Shown one piece after another: positions 1 through 11,011 of a stretch of DNA of 64,000 nucleotides. This stretch comes from Galdieria partita (lineage: Eukaryota > Rhodophyta > Bangiophyceae > Galdieriales > Galdieriaceae): contig BQMJ01000005.1 in NCBI GenBank assembly GCA_025991245.1, positions 279,669 to 343,668 on the forward strand. The letters are read 5' to 3'. The notes beneath the pieces are model-generated. The model was not told the origin of the DNA. It worked only from the letters and a program-made list of their open reading frames with translations, and ran no database searches. The translations under genes and the position numbers were made by a program. Position 1 is the stretch's first letter. Each line of letters starts with the position of its first letter.

Positions 1-1321
1 ACAAATGAAAGGGAAAACAATCTTATTAACGCTTTCCTTGTCGATGAAAGGTGCAAACAATTCTATCTTGTTTACCAATTCAGCACGAACAACTCGATTC
101 TCAGGTTTGACACTCGCGAACCACTTTACAACATGTTGACGAACTAGCTCTTGCTTAAAATTGTCGTCCACGATATGACTAAATATTGTAGATATACAAT
201 TCAAAACTGACGTTCCTCCACTTCCACATTCCATACTTGTGCAGAGTACTGGTAAAAGTTTAAACCGAAGAAAATTATTCGGAACTTGTTCAACAGCGTC
301 TACAATCTTCTGCAAGAAATTATCCTTTTCTAGAGATTCCTTGAGTTCAAAATTTTCGAGAAACAGATTCATATTCACAAAAGAATTACTCTGTAAACAT
401 TTGTTCTCCAACAGCTTTCCTGGTGTAAGTCTCGAAGAAGGATTCGAAGATAGTAGCTTTTGATAGTCAATAACTAACTCCTTTGGAATGAAATCCAATT
501 TCCTTAACTGTTCCGCAGACCGAAAAGTTCCGCTGAATATTTCTTGAATGAAACAACCAAACGCCCACGAGTCTACGGAATAAATCGGTGCTTTGCTTAG
601 AACATTCCATTGTTGCTTAAGGAGCTACAAAGAATTTAACTTGAGATCAAACTGTAACGAAACTTACTTCTGGTGAACAATACTTTTCTTCCTGAAGAAA
701 CATAGTCTCTCTTAACAAAGTAAGATCGCCAACAGCTGCCTCGAATGCTCCCAACTTCCAATCCCCACCCGGTGTTATAAAAACACAAGCTGGAGACATT
801 CTTCCATGTGCGAGTTTGCAGTCGCTGTGAATAAACTCCAATGCTCTAGCTAAACAAAAGATACCCCAACATAAAGTATCCATGGACAATGGTCCGTAGC
901 GCTGGGTGTATTCATAGAAGGGAAAAGCTTCTTCTGTAGCAAAAGAAATGCAATTTTCTGACTCTACAGCGTTGTAAAACTTCAAGATATTTGGATGTCT
1001 AAGAGTTTTAAGCCTCTGTAAACCATTTCTCGCCAAGCTTCGCAAAGACTTGTTAGCGTCCTTTAACAAGTTTACAACTTTCTGCAATAACTATCTTGCT
1101 CACGAACCTCTTTTGAAACTTGGTGCACAAATACAAGAGCTGTCTCCTTAGTTTCCTTGTTCTTGCCTTGATAAAGTTTCCAAATGAGTGATTTATCACC
1201 ACTTGACAAGGACACACCAAGAGAGTATCCCAGGTTCTAAAAAATGCTCTAATACAAAGAAAAATAGACGAAACTTGCTTACGCTTTGGTCTTTCCCTAT
1301 AAGCTTTTCAAAAAATTGCAT
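1..1321 (-). CDS. SCYL1/N-terminal-kinase-like pseudokinase (3' part cut by window edge)
   Basis: Resembles the SCY1-like family, catalytically inactive kinase-fold proteins followed by HEAT repeats that work in COPI/Golgi-ER trafficking. The proposed start is the ATG at 1321-1319. Exons read 1321-1283, 1236 to about 1114, about 1087-668 and 624 to beyond the edge. Visible landmarks are RLKTLRHPNIL, WKLGAFE in place of a DFG segment, and AHGRMSPACVF where an active kinase has HRDxxxxN. The catalytic Asp is therefore missing, as expected for this family. The segment VDSWAFGCFIQEIFSG matches the subdomain IX region, and the remaining sequence reads as helical HEAT-like repeats. The junction near 1088-1113 needs an unusually short intron (26 or 38 nt) or contains a frame error. 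Family assignment is firm; the exact exon 2/3 junction is not. Confidence 0.85.
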
Positions 1322-1413
1322 GGTAACCGGACACTACTTGTGTCAAACAAATCCTTCCATTCATTCCACAAATTTATTGAAAAGATCACGGTCGACTCTT
1401 TCAAACCACACAA

Positions 1414-2987
1414 CTACAAGGAACTAGTCTTCACTAACTGAGCTAGTCTACTTCCAAGATTGGCATCGCATTGCGACCAATAGTTCAACCAAATACTACG
1501 AACTTCGGGACTACATTTCCTTTCATTTAATCGTTCCGCAACGCGCTTGATAAACCTCTCTTGCCTAGCAGGATCCCACGAGCGGAATCGGTCCCCAGGT
1601 TGTTTGAAGTTATTTTCCTTTAGAATGCAACTCTTCGTACGAGCTCCCGAAATTGTAGCCTTTGGAAAGTGATAGTTTGCCACAGTCTTCACACGATCAT
1701 ATGTTGACGGAAGATAATTAATCTCACTTTGCCTGTGCATAAAATTCATAAAACCATCATGATGATTGTTATGATATGAACATTTAGGAGCATTGATTGG
1801 AAGCATCAAATAGTTTGGACCCAAACGATGTCTTTGAGTATCCGAATATGAAAACATTCGCGTTTGCAACATTTTGTCATCGGAAGCATAGACACCAGGC
1901 ACCATAACACCTGGACAGAAAGCAATCTGTTCACTCTCTAAGAAAAAGTTGTCCACATTCTTATTCAAGATAAGACGTCCAACAGGTCTCTTTGGAAACA
2001 TGTCTTCCGGCCAAATCTTTGTATCATCTAAAGGATCGAAATCATAATCATTTTCTGTAGCGGGATCCATGGTCTGAATACACATCGTGTATTCAGGATA
2101 ATCACCAGCATCTATGGATTCTATCAAATCATGTGTTGCATGTGAAAAGTCCTTTCCTCCAACAATTTCTGCTTCGTCATCCAACAAGCTTTGTTCTCCA
2201 AGTTTCGGAACCCAATGGAACTTGACATAGGTGTCCTTCCCTTCCTTATTGATCAGTCTAAATGTGTTCACACCAGAGCCTATCATAGTTCGATAATTCT
2301 TTTGCAAAATATCAGTTAACGTCAAAAACATAAAAAACAAAACTCACTTTAGGTATTCCAACATCATCCAAGTGAAAAGTTAGCATATGGCAAGACTCCG
2401 GATGATAAGAGAGAAAGTCAAAGATACGCCACCATTCTTGCCTTTCGGTACGAGGATTTGGCTTGAAAGCGTGAATAAGATCAGGGAATTTTATACCATC
2501 TCTGATAAAGAAAACGGGGAAATTGTTTCCAACGAGGTCCCAGTTTCCTAGTACTTGTGTAAAACCCTCCACAGGTTAAATGAACGCTCAACCTACCTTC
2601 TCTTGTATAAAATTTGGTAGCAAAGCCTCTTGGGTCTCTCAAAGTCTCTGGAGAGTGCCTTGAGTGAGTAACAGTGGAGAAACGAACAGCCACAGGTGTC
2701 CTCACACCAACTGCCCGAAACAAGTCAGCACAAGTCAAGTCTGTAATATCATCTGTCACTTCAAAGTATCCTTTAGCTACTATTCCCCGTGCATGAACAA
2801 CCCTTTCTGGAATTCTTTCACGGTCAAATTGCGCCAACTTTTCGACAAAGTGGTAATCTTCCAAAAGAACAGGACCTCTAGGACCAACTGTCAACGACTC
2901 TTGGTTATTATATACTGGAGCGCCATTGTTTGTAGTCAGATAGGGTGAGTCAAATGTTTCTCTAGGTCTGTAGCGCGTTGGGTCCAT
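1414..2987 (-). CDS. Catalase (haem, small-subunit type)
   Basis: Decomposes hydrogen peroxide to water and oxygen. Three exons (2987-2597, 2547-2348, 2298-1414) with two 49-nt introns give 491 residues, the normal length for a small-subunit catalase. The distal catalytic His is His65 in VVHARG. The distal Asn lies in [12 protein letters not shown], which is completed exactly across intron 1. The proximal haem-ligand Tyr sits in [16 protein letters not shown]. The C-terminus ends KTSSL, which is not a canonical SKL; a weak PTS1 is possible but unproven, so peroxisomal location is an inference. The gene diverges from the USP gene at 3433 with about 445 bp between starts. Confidence 0.96.
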
Positions 2988-3432
2988 AACAAGTGAAAAT
3001 CAGAAAACTGAATTCGAGAAAATCGAATCGTTTCCCGAAAAGTTAAAAATCAATTTCCCGTAGACAAGCGATTTCAAGTAAACCTCCAGAAAGATGCCCT
3101 CGTGACATTTCTTCACTCGCCACTTGCTTATTATTACTTTGCTATCATGATGTTCAGTTGGTTGTTCGAAAGACATTGTTTTCTTTAATGCGGGTTTTCC
3201 CTATCAACTTTTTAAATATTTTTCGGTAAGAAACGTAACCTTATATTATTACAGCCTTATTAGGCTTGAGTATTCTATTCAAACAAAGCAATGCAAGTCA
3301 TATTGATAGACTTGTATGAATGGAAAGTAAACGCTTTTATCAAGAAATGCGAGGCTGTCTTGTTCATTACTTTCAATTTTTCCTACATAATTTACAATAC
3401 AGCTATTCTCAAATTTTGGGCGTCGAGTCTAT
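2988..3432. promoter_or_regulatory. Divergent intergenic region between catalase and USP genes
   Basis: A 445-bp gap separates the two start codons. It must hold both promoters and 5' leaders. No RNA gene or repeat was recognised. Short ORFs inside it overlap the USP first exon in another frame and look spurious. Confidence 0.5.
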
Positions 3433-6400
3433 ATGCTGGACCCGAGTGAAGAGGCAGCTGCAGTTAGAGCTGCAGCAGAAGAAACGGTATATAGAGGACC
3501 TATTAAAGGAACAAATTGGTATCTTATTAGTTCAAAATGGTACCGGCATTGGTGTACGTATACAGAAACAACGGACTTAGTGTCCACGTCTCCTATTCGT
3601 TTTAGAACGGGTTTGCATTCTGTCAAGTCTGATATTTCAGACGACTCGGATGATGACGGCGAGTCGTTTTCCTTGCGCAAGAAGGCTCATCGTCCTGGTC
3701 CTATTGATAATTGGAACCTCGTGAATAGTACAGAGACAGTTGACCATTCTACAAAGCATATAGAGTTGAAGCCCAATCTGCTAGAACAAGTTGATTTTGT
3801 TTTAGTTCCTAAACCTGTTTGGGAGCTTTTATTTTCGTGGTATGGTGGAGGACCAGAAATATCACGTCCAGTTGTTGTAGGTCCTTCTGGCGAGTGCTTC
3901 GTGGAGATTTATCCCGTGGAGCTCAACATCACGTTCATTTCTCCGTCGAAAGCTGTTGAGACGAGAGTTCATCTGAGTAAAACAACCAAGATAAAGGAGC
4001 TTAAGAATAAGATTTTAAACAAGCTAAATATGAACAATATTTCTGCTTCGGATTTGGAGGTTTGGAATATGTTGGACGATGTTCCACCTGTTCTTCTAGA
4101 TAATGATGAGGAGACTATTGCAGAAGCTGTGCTTGTATCTGGTCAAAAAGTCCAGATGCGAGTAAAATCTCTGTCTACAGACTTTCAGTTACCTAATATA
4201 CAGCAAGAAACTTATCTGGATGGCGAAAATACCTCGTTTGTCGAAGCAAATTCAAGCAGCAGAAGACACACAAATAATACCTGTACTCACTTTATTAGAA
4301 AAGAATTATCGAAGGGAAAGATTTCATCTGATGTGGAAAGTGAACATACGATTTGTGTGAAAGACCTTCCTAGTCACCGTCTTTTTTTCTTACCGCCAGT
4401 GAACTCGAGTGCGTTTAATAGAGCTGGTCTGTGTGGTTTAGTGAATCTTGGGAATACTTGTTTTATGAATGCAGCGTTGCAGTGCCTCAGTAATGCAGCA
4501 AAATTGACAGAATATTTCTTATCGGAGAACTACAAATCGGACATAAACAAACAAAACCCTCTGGGAATGAATGGCGTCTTGGCTGAAGAATATTTTAGAC
4601 TACTTTCTCATATTTGGAGTGGAAATGAGAGCAGCTTTGCTCCGAGACAGCTGAAGTTTCAAATTGCTCTTCATGCTCCTCAGTTTACGGGATATCAGCA
4701 ACAGGACTCGCAAGAATTGATGGCATTTCTGTTAGATGGTCTTCATGAGGTAAAGTTTTTCTACAAAGCTATCTGACTATTTATACGAATTTATTTGAAA
4801 CAGGATTTGAACAGAATCAGAAACAAACCCTACATTGAAGTCATAGAGGGTGGTGATAGACCTGATGATGAAGTCGCTTCTATTGCTTGGAAACAACATT
4901 TGCAGCGAAATAATTCAATCGTTGTGGATCTCTTCCAGGGACAGTACAAGTCAACCGTCATCTGTCCAGATTGTGGAAAAGTCAGTGTCACATTCGATCC
5001 ATTTATGTATCTTTCGTTGCCTGTTCCCAGCAAGAACGAAAGAATAGTTGAAGTTCTTGTATTTTTGCGAAGACCCGAAAGCGATAAACTCCATTGTCAC
5101 GAATTTCAGTCTCGCCCTGTTAGATATGCAGTGAGAGTTAATAAGAAAGGGAGAATTGGAGAAGTTCGTGATAGAATTTCAGGTAGGAACAAGTGCCAAG
5201 CTTAATGAAGATTTATCTTATTTTTCCAAGTATTGACAAGGATTCCAAGTAGCCGTCTTATTTGTGCGGTACTCTTTCTAAACCGATTCTATCAGGTGCC
5301 CGTACCGGACTGGAATCGGGTAGACGAGATAATAAATTTAGCTGGCCAGGAACGACTTGTCATTTATGAAGTTGAAAATGATTGGGTGTCAGGAAGAAAG
5401 CTGCAACATGTTGGAGTGGATACTGGAAGAGTAAGAACTGTCATATTCTATGTTATGCTGCGTGTTATTTATTGTTATAATAGACTTTGAGTACGAAGGA
5501 TAATGTAATTCTACTCAAGATAGTTCACACAGAAAAGAATAGTGATCGTGTAATAGCAGTTCCCTCACTTATTACTTTGAAAAGGTCTGAACTTACTGGA
5601 GATCGCCTTTTTAAAGAGATTATGTTTTTCTGTCGTCGTTTTTTTGATTATGACAAATTCTTGGAAACCTGGAAGATTGGTAAAGAAGCAGGTGACAGTC
5701 TAGATGGGAATGAGCAAGCCCTTGAACAGGATTCTAATGTCGACGAATCGGTAGTTCTGTCACTTCCAGAGAACTCTTTGAATGCGTCGCATTTAATGGA
5801 TCATGGAAGCAGTAGAATTGGAAAAAAGCGCAAATCTCGTTCAAAGTTTCCTTTTGAAGCGAAAATATCTTTTGAAAGATCTCAGGGGTCGGGACATACA
5901 TTTGATAGCACTATTGTCAACTGTGAGTCAACTCATTTCATTGAACTTCCGCAGTGTTCAACGGTATGTATCTATGTTCCCTTGTTTTCTTGAATTAATG
6001 ACATTTGTTTGGCAGGCTACAGTGATAGTGGAATGGACTCTAGAAGGTATCTGCAGACAACTGTTTGATGTGGAAGAAGCAAGTTTTCGAGCCTATGTTG
6101 TGGATCATTCGGTATCAAACAGCATACAAGAGAGTTCGGATGGATATCCTACTATTGAGGATTGTCTTTGCAGATGGAGTGAAAAGGAAATTTTGTCTCA
6201 AGACAATGCCTGGTTCTGTCCAGTGTGCAAAAGTCATAAACAAGCTAGTAAACATCTGCAGCTCTGGAGTACTCCTGAAATTTTAATTATTCATTTGAAA
6301 CGCTTTTCGTATTCTATTTGGAGTAGGACCAAAGTAGAAACCTTTGTAAAATATCCATTGAACGGTCTCAACTTGGCGCCATATATAGTTGGTAAGGGAG

Positions 6401-6708
6401 ACTTAGGCGCTCCCCAGCCTCTTTACGACCTCTATGCTGTTTGTAACCATTTTGGTGGTTTGGGAGGAGGTCATTATACCGCATATGCTATTAGCCCTTG
6501 GAAAGTCCCTGACGATGAGAGTGACACATATTTTGAGCATAATGATGGTTACACAAACGGACCTTGGTATAACTTCGACGATTCTTCCGTGTTCAAAATG
6601 ACGGACTCAAGCCATGCAGTTTCTGATAGTGCCTATGTTTTGTTTTATCGACGACGAAAGTATGGAGGAAGCCAGAAAAGCGGCAACATGTCCAGCAGCA
6701 AAGAATAA
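3433..6708 (+). CDS. Ubiquitin-specific protease with DUSP domain (USP4/USP15/Ubp12 type)
   Basis: Cysteine deubiquitinase that removes ubiquitin from proteins. Five exons (3433-4749, 4804-5182, 5231-5430, 5484-5963, 6016-6708) with introns of 54, 48, 53 and 52 nt keep one frame of 1022 residues. The N-terminus has a DUSP-like segment ([20 protein letters not shown]), then a ubiquitin-like region (about residues 155-245). The Cys box is [18 protein letters not shown] with nucleophile Cys343. A zinc-finger pair CPDCGKVS and CPVCKSHK follows. The His box is [16 protein letters not shown]. Exon 2/3 joining is supported by alignment of [10 protein letters not shown] with the VYNHRFHKIF segment of animal USP4/15. 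The gene is convergent with the NKAP-like gene, only 75 bp away. Confidence 0.93.
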
Positions 6709-6783
6709 ACACGGTTGTGTCACGGACATATTATCGAACACAGCAATGCCATGAGAGCAAACAGTAAAACTTAGTCTCGCAAC

Positions 6784-7518
6784 TTAGTTGCTTTCAGGCG
6801 ACTTTCTACTTTCCGCTAACTTCTTTTCTATCATCAGTTTAAACTCATTTAGAATTCTAGTTTCCCTCTCTTTCTTCTTCTCAAAGTTCAGAGTTGCTGT
6901 TGCTGCTTCTTGCTCGGCATTATAAACTTGATTCTCTTTACGTATTCGTATCGCCTCCATTCGACGGTTACGACTACCACTCATTACATACCCTGTTTCT
7001 TCATATGCCTTGATTTCTTCTGAAGTTAAGCCAATTTCACCTCTCCTCGGAATTCTTCTTCCTTCCTGAACGTATGCTGCCATGGCACTTCCTTCACCTG
7101 GCAACAGATTATGTCCGTAGTTTGCAGCTGTAATACGTTCCTGTCTAGTTGGAAGTGGAGGTCCAAATTCGTCGCTATCTTCATAATTCTGTACACCACT
7201 ATCTGAAATAGTTGAGGAATCCCTTCCACGTATTTCTTCTTCGTGTTCGGAAAGAGTACTACTTTCACGCTCAAATTTGCCTATACCATTGCTTGCATTG
7301 CCAGATCCGGATGAATGTTCCAAATCTACTGAAGTTTTCCACTGCTTATCGGAGACTTCTTCATCTTGAGTTTGTCTCTGAGAAATAATGTCTAAAATAG
7401 GGGACGACGGAACTTCAGGAGTGCTAGCCCACAAACTTGACAAAACGGTGCCTTCTCGCTGTGAACGCCTTTTCAGCCAGTTACAATCCTTGAATTCTCC
7501 GGTTCTTTTCTTCCTCAT
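6784..7518 (-). CDS. NKAP-like protein (SynMuv/NKAP C-terminal domain)
   Basis: NKAP family proteins are nuclear, RNA/spliceosome-associated and involved in transcriptional repression. The C-terminal domain is unmistakable: [20 protein letters not shown], then [11 protein letters not shown], then [20 protein letters not shown], then a charged helix ending [13 protein letters not shown]. The N-terminal half is low-complexity and Ser/Glu-rich. It has a short [20 protein letters not shown] stretch in place of the Arg/Ser-rich region of animal NKAP. The first in-frame ATG is at 7518 (244 residues). The open frame continues upstream to about 7629 without an ATG, so an upstream exon is possible and the true start is uncertain. 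Confidence 0.85.
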   Translation of the reverse strand: MRKKRTGEFKDCNWLKRRSQREGTVLSSLWASTPEVPSSPILDIISQRQTQDEEVSDKQWKTSVDLEHSSGSGNASNGIGKFERESSTLSEHEEEIRGRDSSTISDSGVQNYEDSDEFGPPLPTRQERITAANYGHNLLPGEGSAMAAYVQEGRRIPRRGEIGLTSEEIKAYEETGYVMSGSRNRRMEAIRIRKENQVYNAEQEAATATLNFEKKKERETRILNEFKLMIEKKLAESRKSPESN

Positions 7519-7930
7519 CTGTGGTTTATGAGCCTTAATGAGTTTCTCTTCTCTGGTTTGCCAACTGCTGTTCGACAAATACAACAGAGGTTCTGAAGTG
7601 TTCTGCAGCAGTCTAATACCGACGAACAATCGAACTCCCAGATTGCTAATATCATTTTGGATTGAGTGGCCGATTCATTGCATTGCCGTTTTGCCTGTGG
7701 AAGCCACTTGATTATCATGTGTCGGAAAGTGTCTTTGATATCGAAGCTGAACGACGCATTATACTTTATGTGGCCTTTCACTTTATGCTGGTCGGATAAC
7801 CTAAAGTAATATTGAGCTGTTTCTGTTTTTAGAAATTGACAGACTGTTCTTGTAAACTAGGAGTTTAAAGCTTCCGTCTGCAGCCAGACAAGCCAACTAC
7901 CAACTATTCAGTATAAACGAAAAGAAGAAG

Positions 7931-9091
7931 TTGTCTATTTCTTCGAAGTCTTTCCAGTTGAACTCTCGAGTACTGCTTTGTTTAGGTTTCGTTGCATTTC
8001 TATTATTATGGTTTTTCGGTTCTCTTCAAAGCTATCCTATTATCTGGTCCAAATTTAGACTAAGAGGATATGAAAAGATTGATCCTTTTATTTTTCAGAA
8101 CTGTTCCAAGGTGGATTTTGGCAAGCGTTTTGCTGTTGTTATTCCTTTCATCCCGAAACAAACCAACAGAGTTTTGAGTAACTTGAAACGTTGGGCGACT
8201 TCGGAATATTTCCCTTGTGATACTCTCTTAGACACTTTGGTGACAGAGTCAACAGATTTAGTCTTCTACTACGATATGCCTTTGGATCATCCCTCCATTT
8301 CGGAATCTATTCAGACTTTGACGTTATGGTTAAGAAAGGAGCCTTTACAAAATGTGATATCAAGCTGTTTCCATAACGTTCGTTTCATATCCGCCAATCT
8401 CTCGGCCGAACAATCGACAAACAGTTATAAAATGGACTTTGTAAAGAGCTCTGTGAAAACGGAAGGCACAGTTCGTCAATTTTATGCTGCAGTTGATCAT
8501 CCTTCTTTAACGAACACGTATCGGTTTGTATAGTATACTTGTTTTGGACTTTGTGTTTACTAGTTTTGGTTAGTCATTTCTTTTACATGGAACCAGATCA
8601 TATCCCTATACGGAAGCGTTGGTTAACTGCGATATTTAATGATTCTCTTCAGGGAGATTTCTGGATGAAAGGCAGTTTGATGAGATATAAACCCAGATTC
8701 AGCTGTGCCTTTGAACCATATCGTACGCGATACCTTCGTCATATAAACGGTAACGCAATCTACAAGTAAGAGCAAAATATTCTGTCTAGATTTTGTGTAA
8801 GAATAATCCATTAGGCTTGGTGATCCGTGTTTTATCCGTTTCTTAGAAAATGTTTTCAGAGAATACCCTTACTTGGCATTTGACACAAGCATAAATTTCT
8901 ATCGACTTGACTTACATCATTATACGACATATCAGTACACAGCTCATCGATTTCAAGTGACAGACGTAATGGCAGATTTAGGGGTTGTTAGGTACGATGA
9001 AGACAAGTTACGTGCAGAACTACCCAACACATATACGGCTCATGGTAAATTTATGTACACTGAAAGACAGTTGGGATGGCAAAAGTACTAA
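7931..9091 (+). CDS. Membrane-anchored glycosyltransferase-like protein, paralogue 1
   Basis: Predicted type II membrane protein: a hydrophobic anchor (VLLCLGFVAFLLLWFFGSL) near the N-terminus, then a lumenal domain. Exons run to 8517, 8574-8765 and 8815-9091, with introns of 56 and 49 nt. Shared landmarks with the paralogue at 24766-25997 are FAVVIPFIPKQ versus LAIVIPFIDSQ, MEPDHIPIR versus IEPDVTPFR, DFWMKGS versus DFWVKGS, and HINGNAIYKLGD versus HINGNALYKLGD. The EPD motif resembles the acidic metal-binding motif of GT-A enzymes, so a Golgi glycosyltransferase is inferred; donor and acceptor are unknown. No ATG precedes the anchor in frame (first codons are TTG), so an upstream first exon is probable. 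Confidence 0.7.
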
Positions 9092-9257
9092 CGTAGTTCT
9101 AATTTTGTTGCTTATTATTTTTTGTCAATAAAGCACTGTTTCAAATAAGAGAGAGAATATTTGCCTCCAATTTTAAAATTGGATGATCTAGCAGCTGTGT
9201 TACATATATATAGTGAATGATATCTCAATTTCAATAGTGTAGTGGACGTGAACAGAA

Positions 9258-9347
9258 TCCGCTGTAGTCTATGTTGATTTGACGACTCAGTGGTTAGGAT
9301 GCCTGGTTTTCACCCAGGAGACCCGGGATCAAGCCCCGGCAGCGGAA
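9258..9347 (+). tRNA. tRNA-Glu(UUC) with an 18-nt intron in the D arm
   Basis: Acceptor TCCGCTG pairs with CAGCGGA plus discriminator A. The anticodon arm CCTGG-TTTTCAC-CCAGG gives UUC. The T arm is regular. Between GTCTA of the D stem and GTGGTTAGG lies an 18-nt insert, TGTTGATTTGACGACTCA. Removing it leaves a standard 72-nt tRNA-Glu. The insert can form a 4-bp hairpin (TGTT/GACG). The second tRNA-Glu at 33922-34012 has an insert at the same point. The exact cut sites could shift by one base because A flanks both ends. Confidence 0.95.
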
Positions 9348-9371
9348 ACAATAGCTGTTCTCTATCATTTT

Positions 9372-9575
9372 TCATTTCAATTTGAAATGAATAAGCTGTG
9401 AGGTTGTATAAATTTTTCTCGGTTTCATATTCCAGCTGTTGTTCGCTTTACTGTACATACAAACTTTAAATTGATACTTTTTTTGTTCTAAGCAACATAG
9501 AAAATTTTCTAGGTTATCTATGTAAACTGCGCTAAAAGGTCGCTTACCAGTCTTCGCTTTTTTCTTTCGTCCCAT
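9372..9575 (-). CDS. Possible two-exon small basic protein, unrecognised
   Basis: From the ATG at 9575, nine codons (MGRKKKAKT) are followed by a good donor (G|GTAAGC). A 60-nt intron (9547-9488) ends in TTAG, and an open exon runs 9487-9372. The product would be 47 residues and strongly basic. The start resembles the N-terminus of small nuclear or ribosomal proteins, but the rest matches nothing I recognise. It could equally be a chance frame next to the tRNA-Glu gene. Confidence 0.3.
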   Translation of the reverse strand: MGRKKKAKTGKRPFSAVYIDNLENFLCCLEQKKYQFKVCMYSKANNSWNMKPRKIYTTSQLIHFKLK

Positions 9576-9608
9576 AACCGATCTCTCTAATAGTAAGAAA
9601 CTAAGCAA

Positions 9609-10274
9609 AAGCTTTTGTAAGACAAAACAGCTTCCTTTGTCCTAGTTTATAAAACTCCAAAAATCTGGAGTTGGATGCGTTACTTTCAGTTTTTTCAACT
9701 TTTCGGGGTACATTACCTTGGCATAATACCTGAAATATTTATGGAATAGCTGTTCTTACAACAAAACCGAAGATTTGTCTTGCTTTGAGTATTGCAAGTT
9801 TGTGTTTTGCCAAAACAGAAATAAATGTAGCTTTCAAGTTAGATATATTCGCTAGACAGTAACACAGCTTTTCTAAGGTATTTTTAACACAGGCTTGGTA
9901 CTTCTATTTATTCTGAGTAAGTTGCACCAGAAAGGATGTTCATGATACAACATCTATTGTGACGTTATTATCTATACCGTGAGTTTGGGTAAAGTCTAGA
10001 AACCAGTGTTGACATTAAAGGCACCCTTAACAGTGCTACAGAAAAACTTACTTCCTAGTAGTGGACATTCTTTCCTGGCGAGAGCAAAAGTTTCAGTTCC
10101 GTAAAGTAATTCCTGTCCATATACTGTCTTCGTATATTTTCGAGTCTATAGAAGTACAGGCTAGTTGTCGTTTATGCTCAACACTGTTTCCAAGTCATAA
10201 GGGACTTACAGCAGCCTAAAAATATCCAACAAAGTTATTGTCATTTAGCAATCATTGTCATCTTTGATTTGCCA
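9609..10274. other. Intergenic stretch without a recognised gene
   Basis: About 660 bp upstream of the SAP-domain gene. No ORF of protein-like composition, tRNA or repeat was recognised. It presumably carries the promoter of the gene starting at 10275. Confidence 0.4.
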
Positions 10275-10857
10275 ATGGAACCTTCAAAATTGAAAGTTGA
10301 AGAGCTTCGGAAGGAGCTACGAAGCCGCAACTTGGACACCTCTGGTTTAAAGCAGGTATTGGTAGAGCGTTTAGAAAGTGCTCTAGTAGAGGAGAGGAAG
10401 CGTGACAATGTTCGAGTCGTACATCCAGATACTTCCGAATTTATTGACTTTCACAAACAAAAGGATCCCCAAGGAGAGAATAAGGTTGGGGATTCAATAG
10501 GTAGACTTCCAACGGAGGAAGAATTGGAAGCACTGGAAGAGAAACGACGAAAACGTGCAGAACGCTTTGGTGTTCCTTACGTCCCCAGCAAAGAGTTTCT
10601 GGAACAGAAAAAGTTGTCAAGGGCTCGTCGCTTTGGAGAAGAATTAAGTGAAGAACCTGAAGAATCTAGCAAGATCGAAGAGAAAAAACGGAGACGAGCG
10701 GAGAGATTCGGTCTTTCTTCAAAGAGTTTACCCGATAAAGTAAACAAGCAAGTGAGTCAAATCAATCAAACTTTGCAGACGGTAAGCACGTCCTTTAACT
10801 ATTCTTACTGTGGTTTATACAAATTGTGACTGAAAGGCCAAGAGTTTGCAAAAGTAA
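10275..10857 (+). CDS. SAP-domain mRNA-export protein, SARNP/CIP29/Tho1-like
   Basis: Family members bind nucleic acid through the SAP domain and associate with the THO/TREX mRNA export complex. Two exons (10275-10781, 10837-10857; 55-nt intron) encode 175 residues. The N-terminal SAP domain reads KLKVEELRKELRSRNLDTSG. Downstream are three copies of the diagnostic R(A)xRFG-type motif: RAERFGVP, ARRFGEEL and RAERFGLS, spaced by charged helices. The ATG at 10275 is chosen because it places the SAP domain directly at the N-terminus; the frame is open two codons further without an ATG. The C-terminus after the intron (AKSLQK) is short, which is why the intron assignment is less certain than the family. 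Confidence 0.88.
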
Positions 10858-11011
10858 ACCTTTTGACACGGAAAGTTGTTGATTGTCACTTATGTCTTAT
10901 AGAAAATTGATATGGCTATCGAGTGAAAGACAAAAACACGCTAGTAAGGTAAAAGATCGGACATTTTATTCAAAATCCAACTATACTACGTTACTATCCA
11001 AAAGGAAGCTC

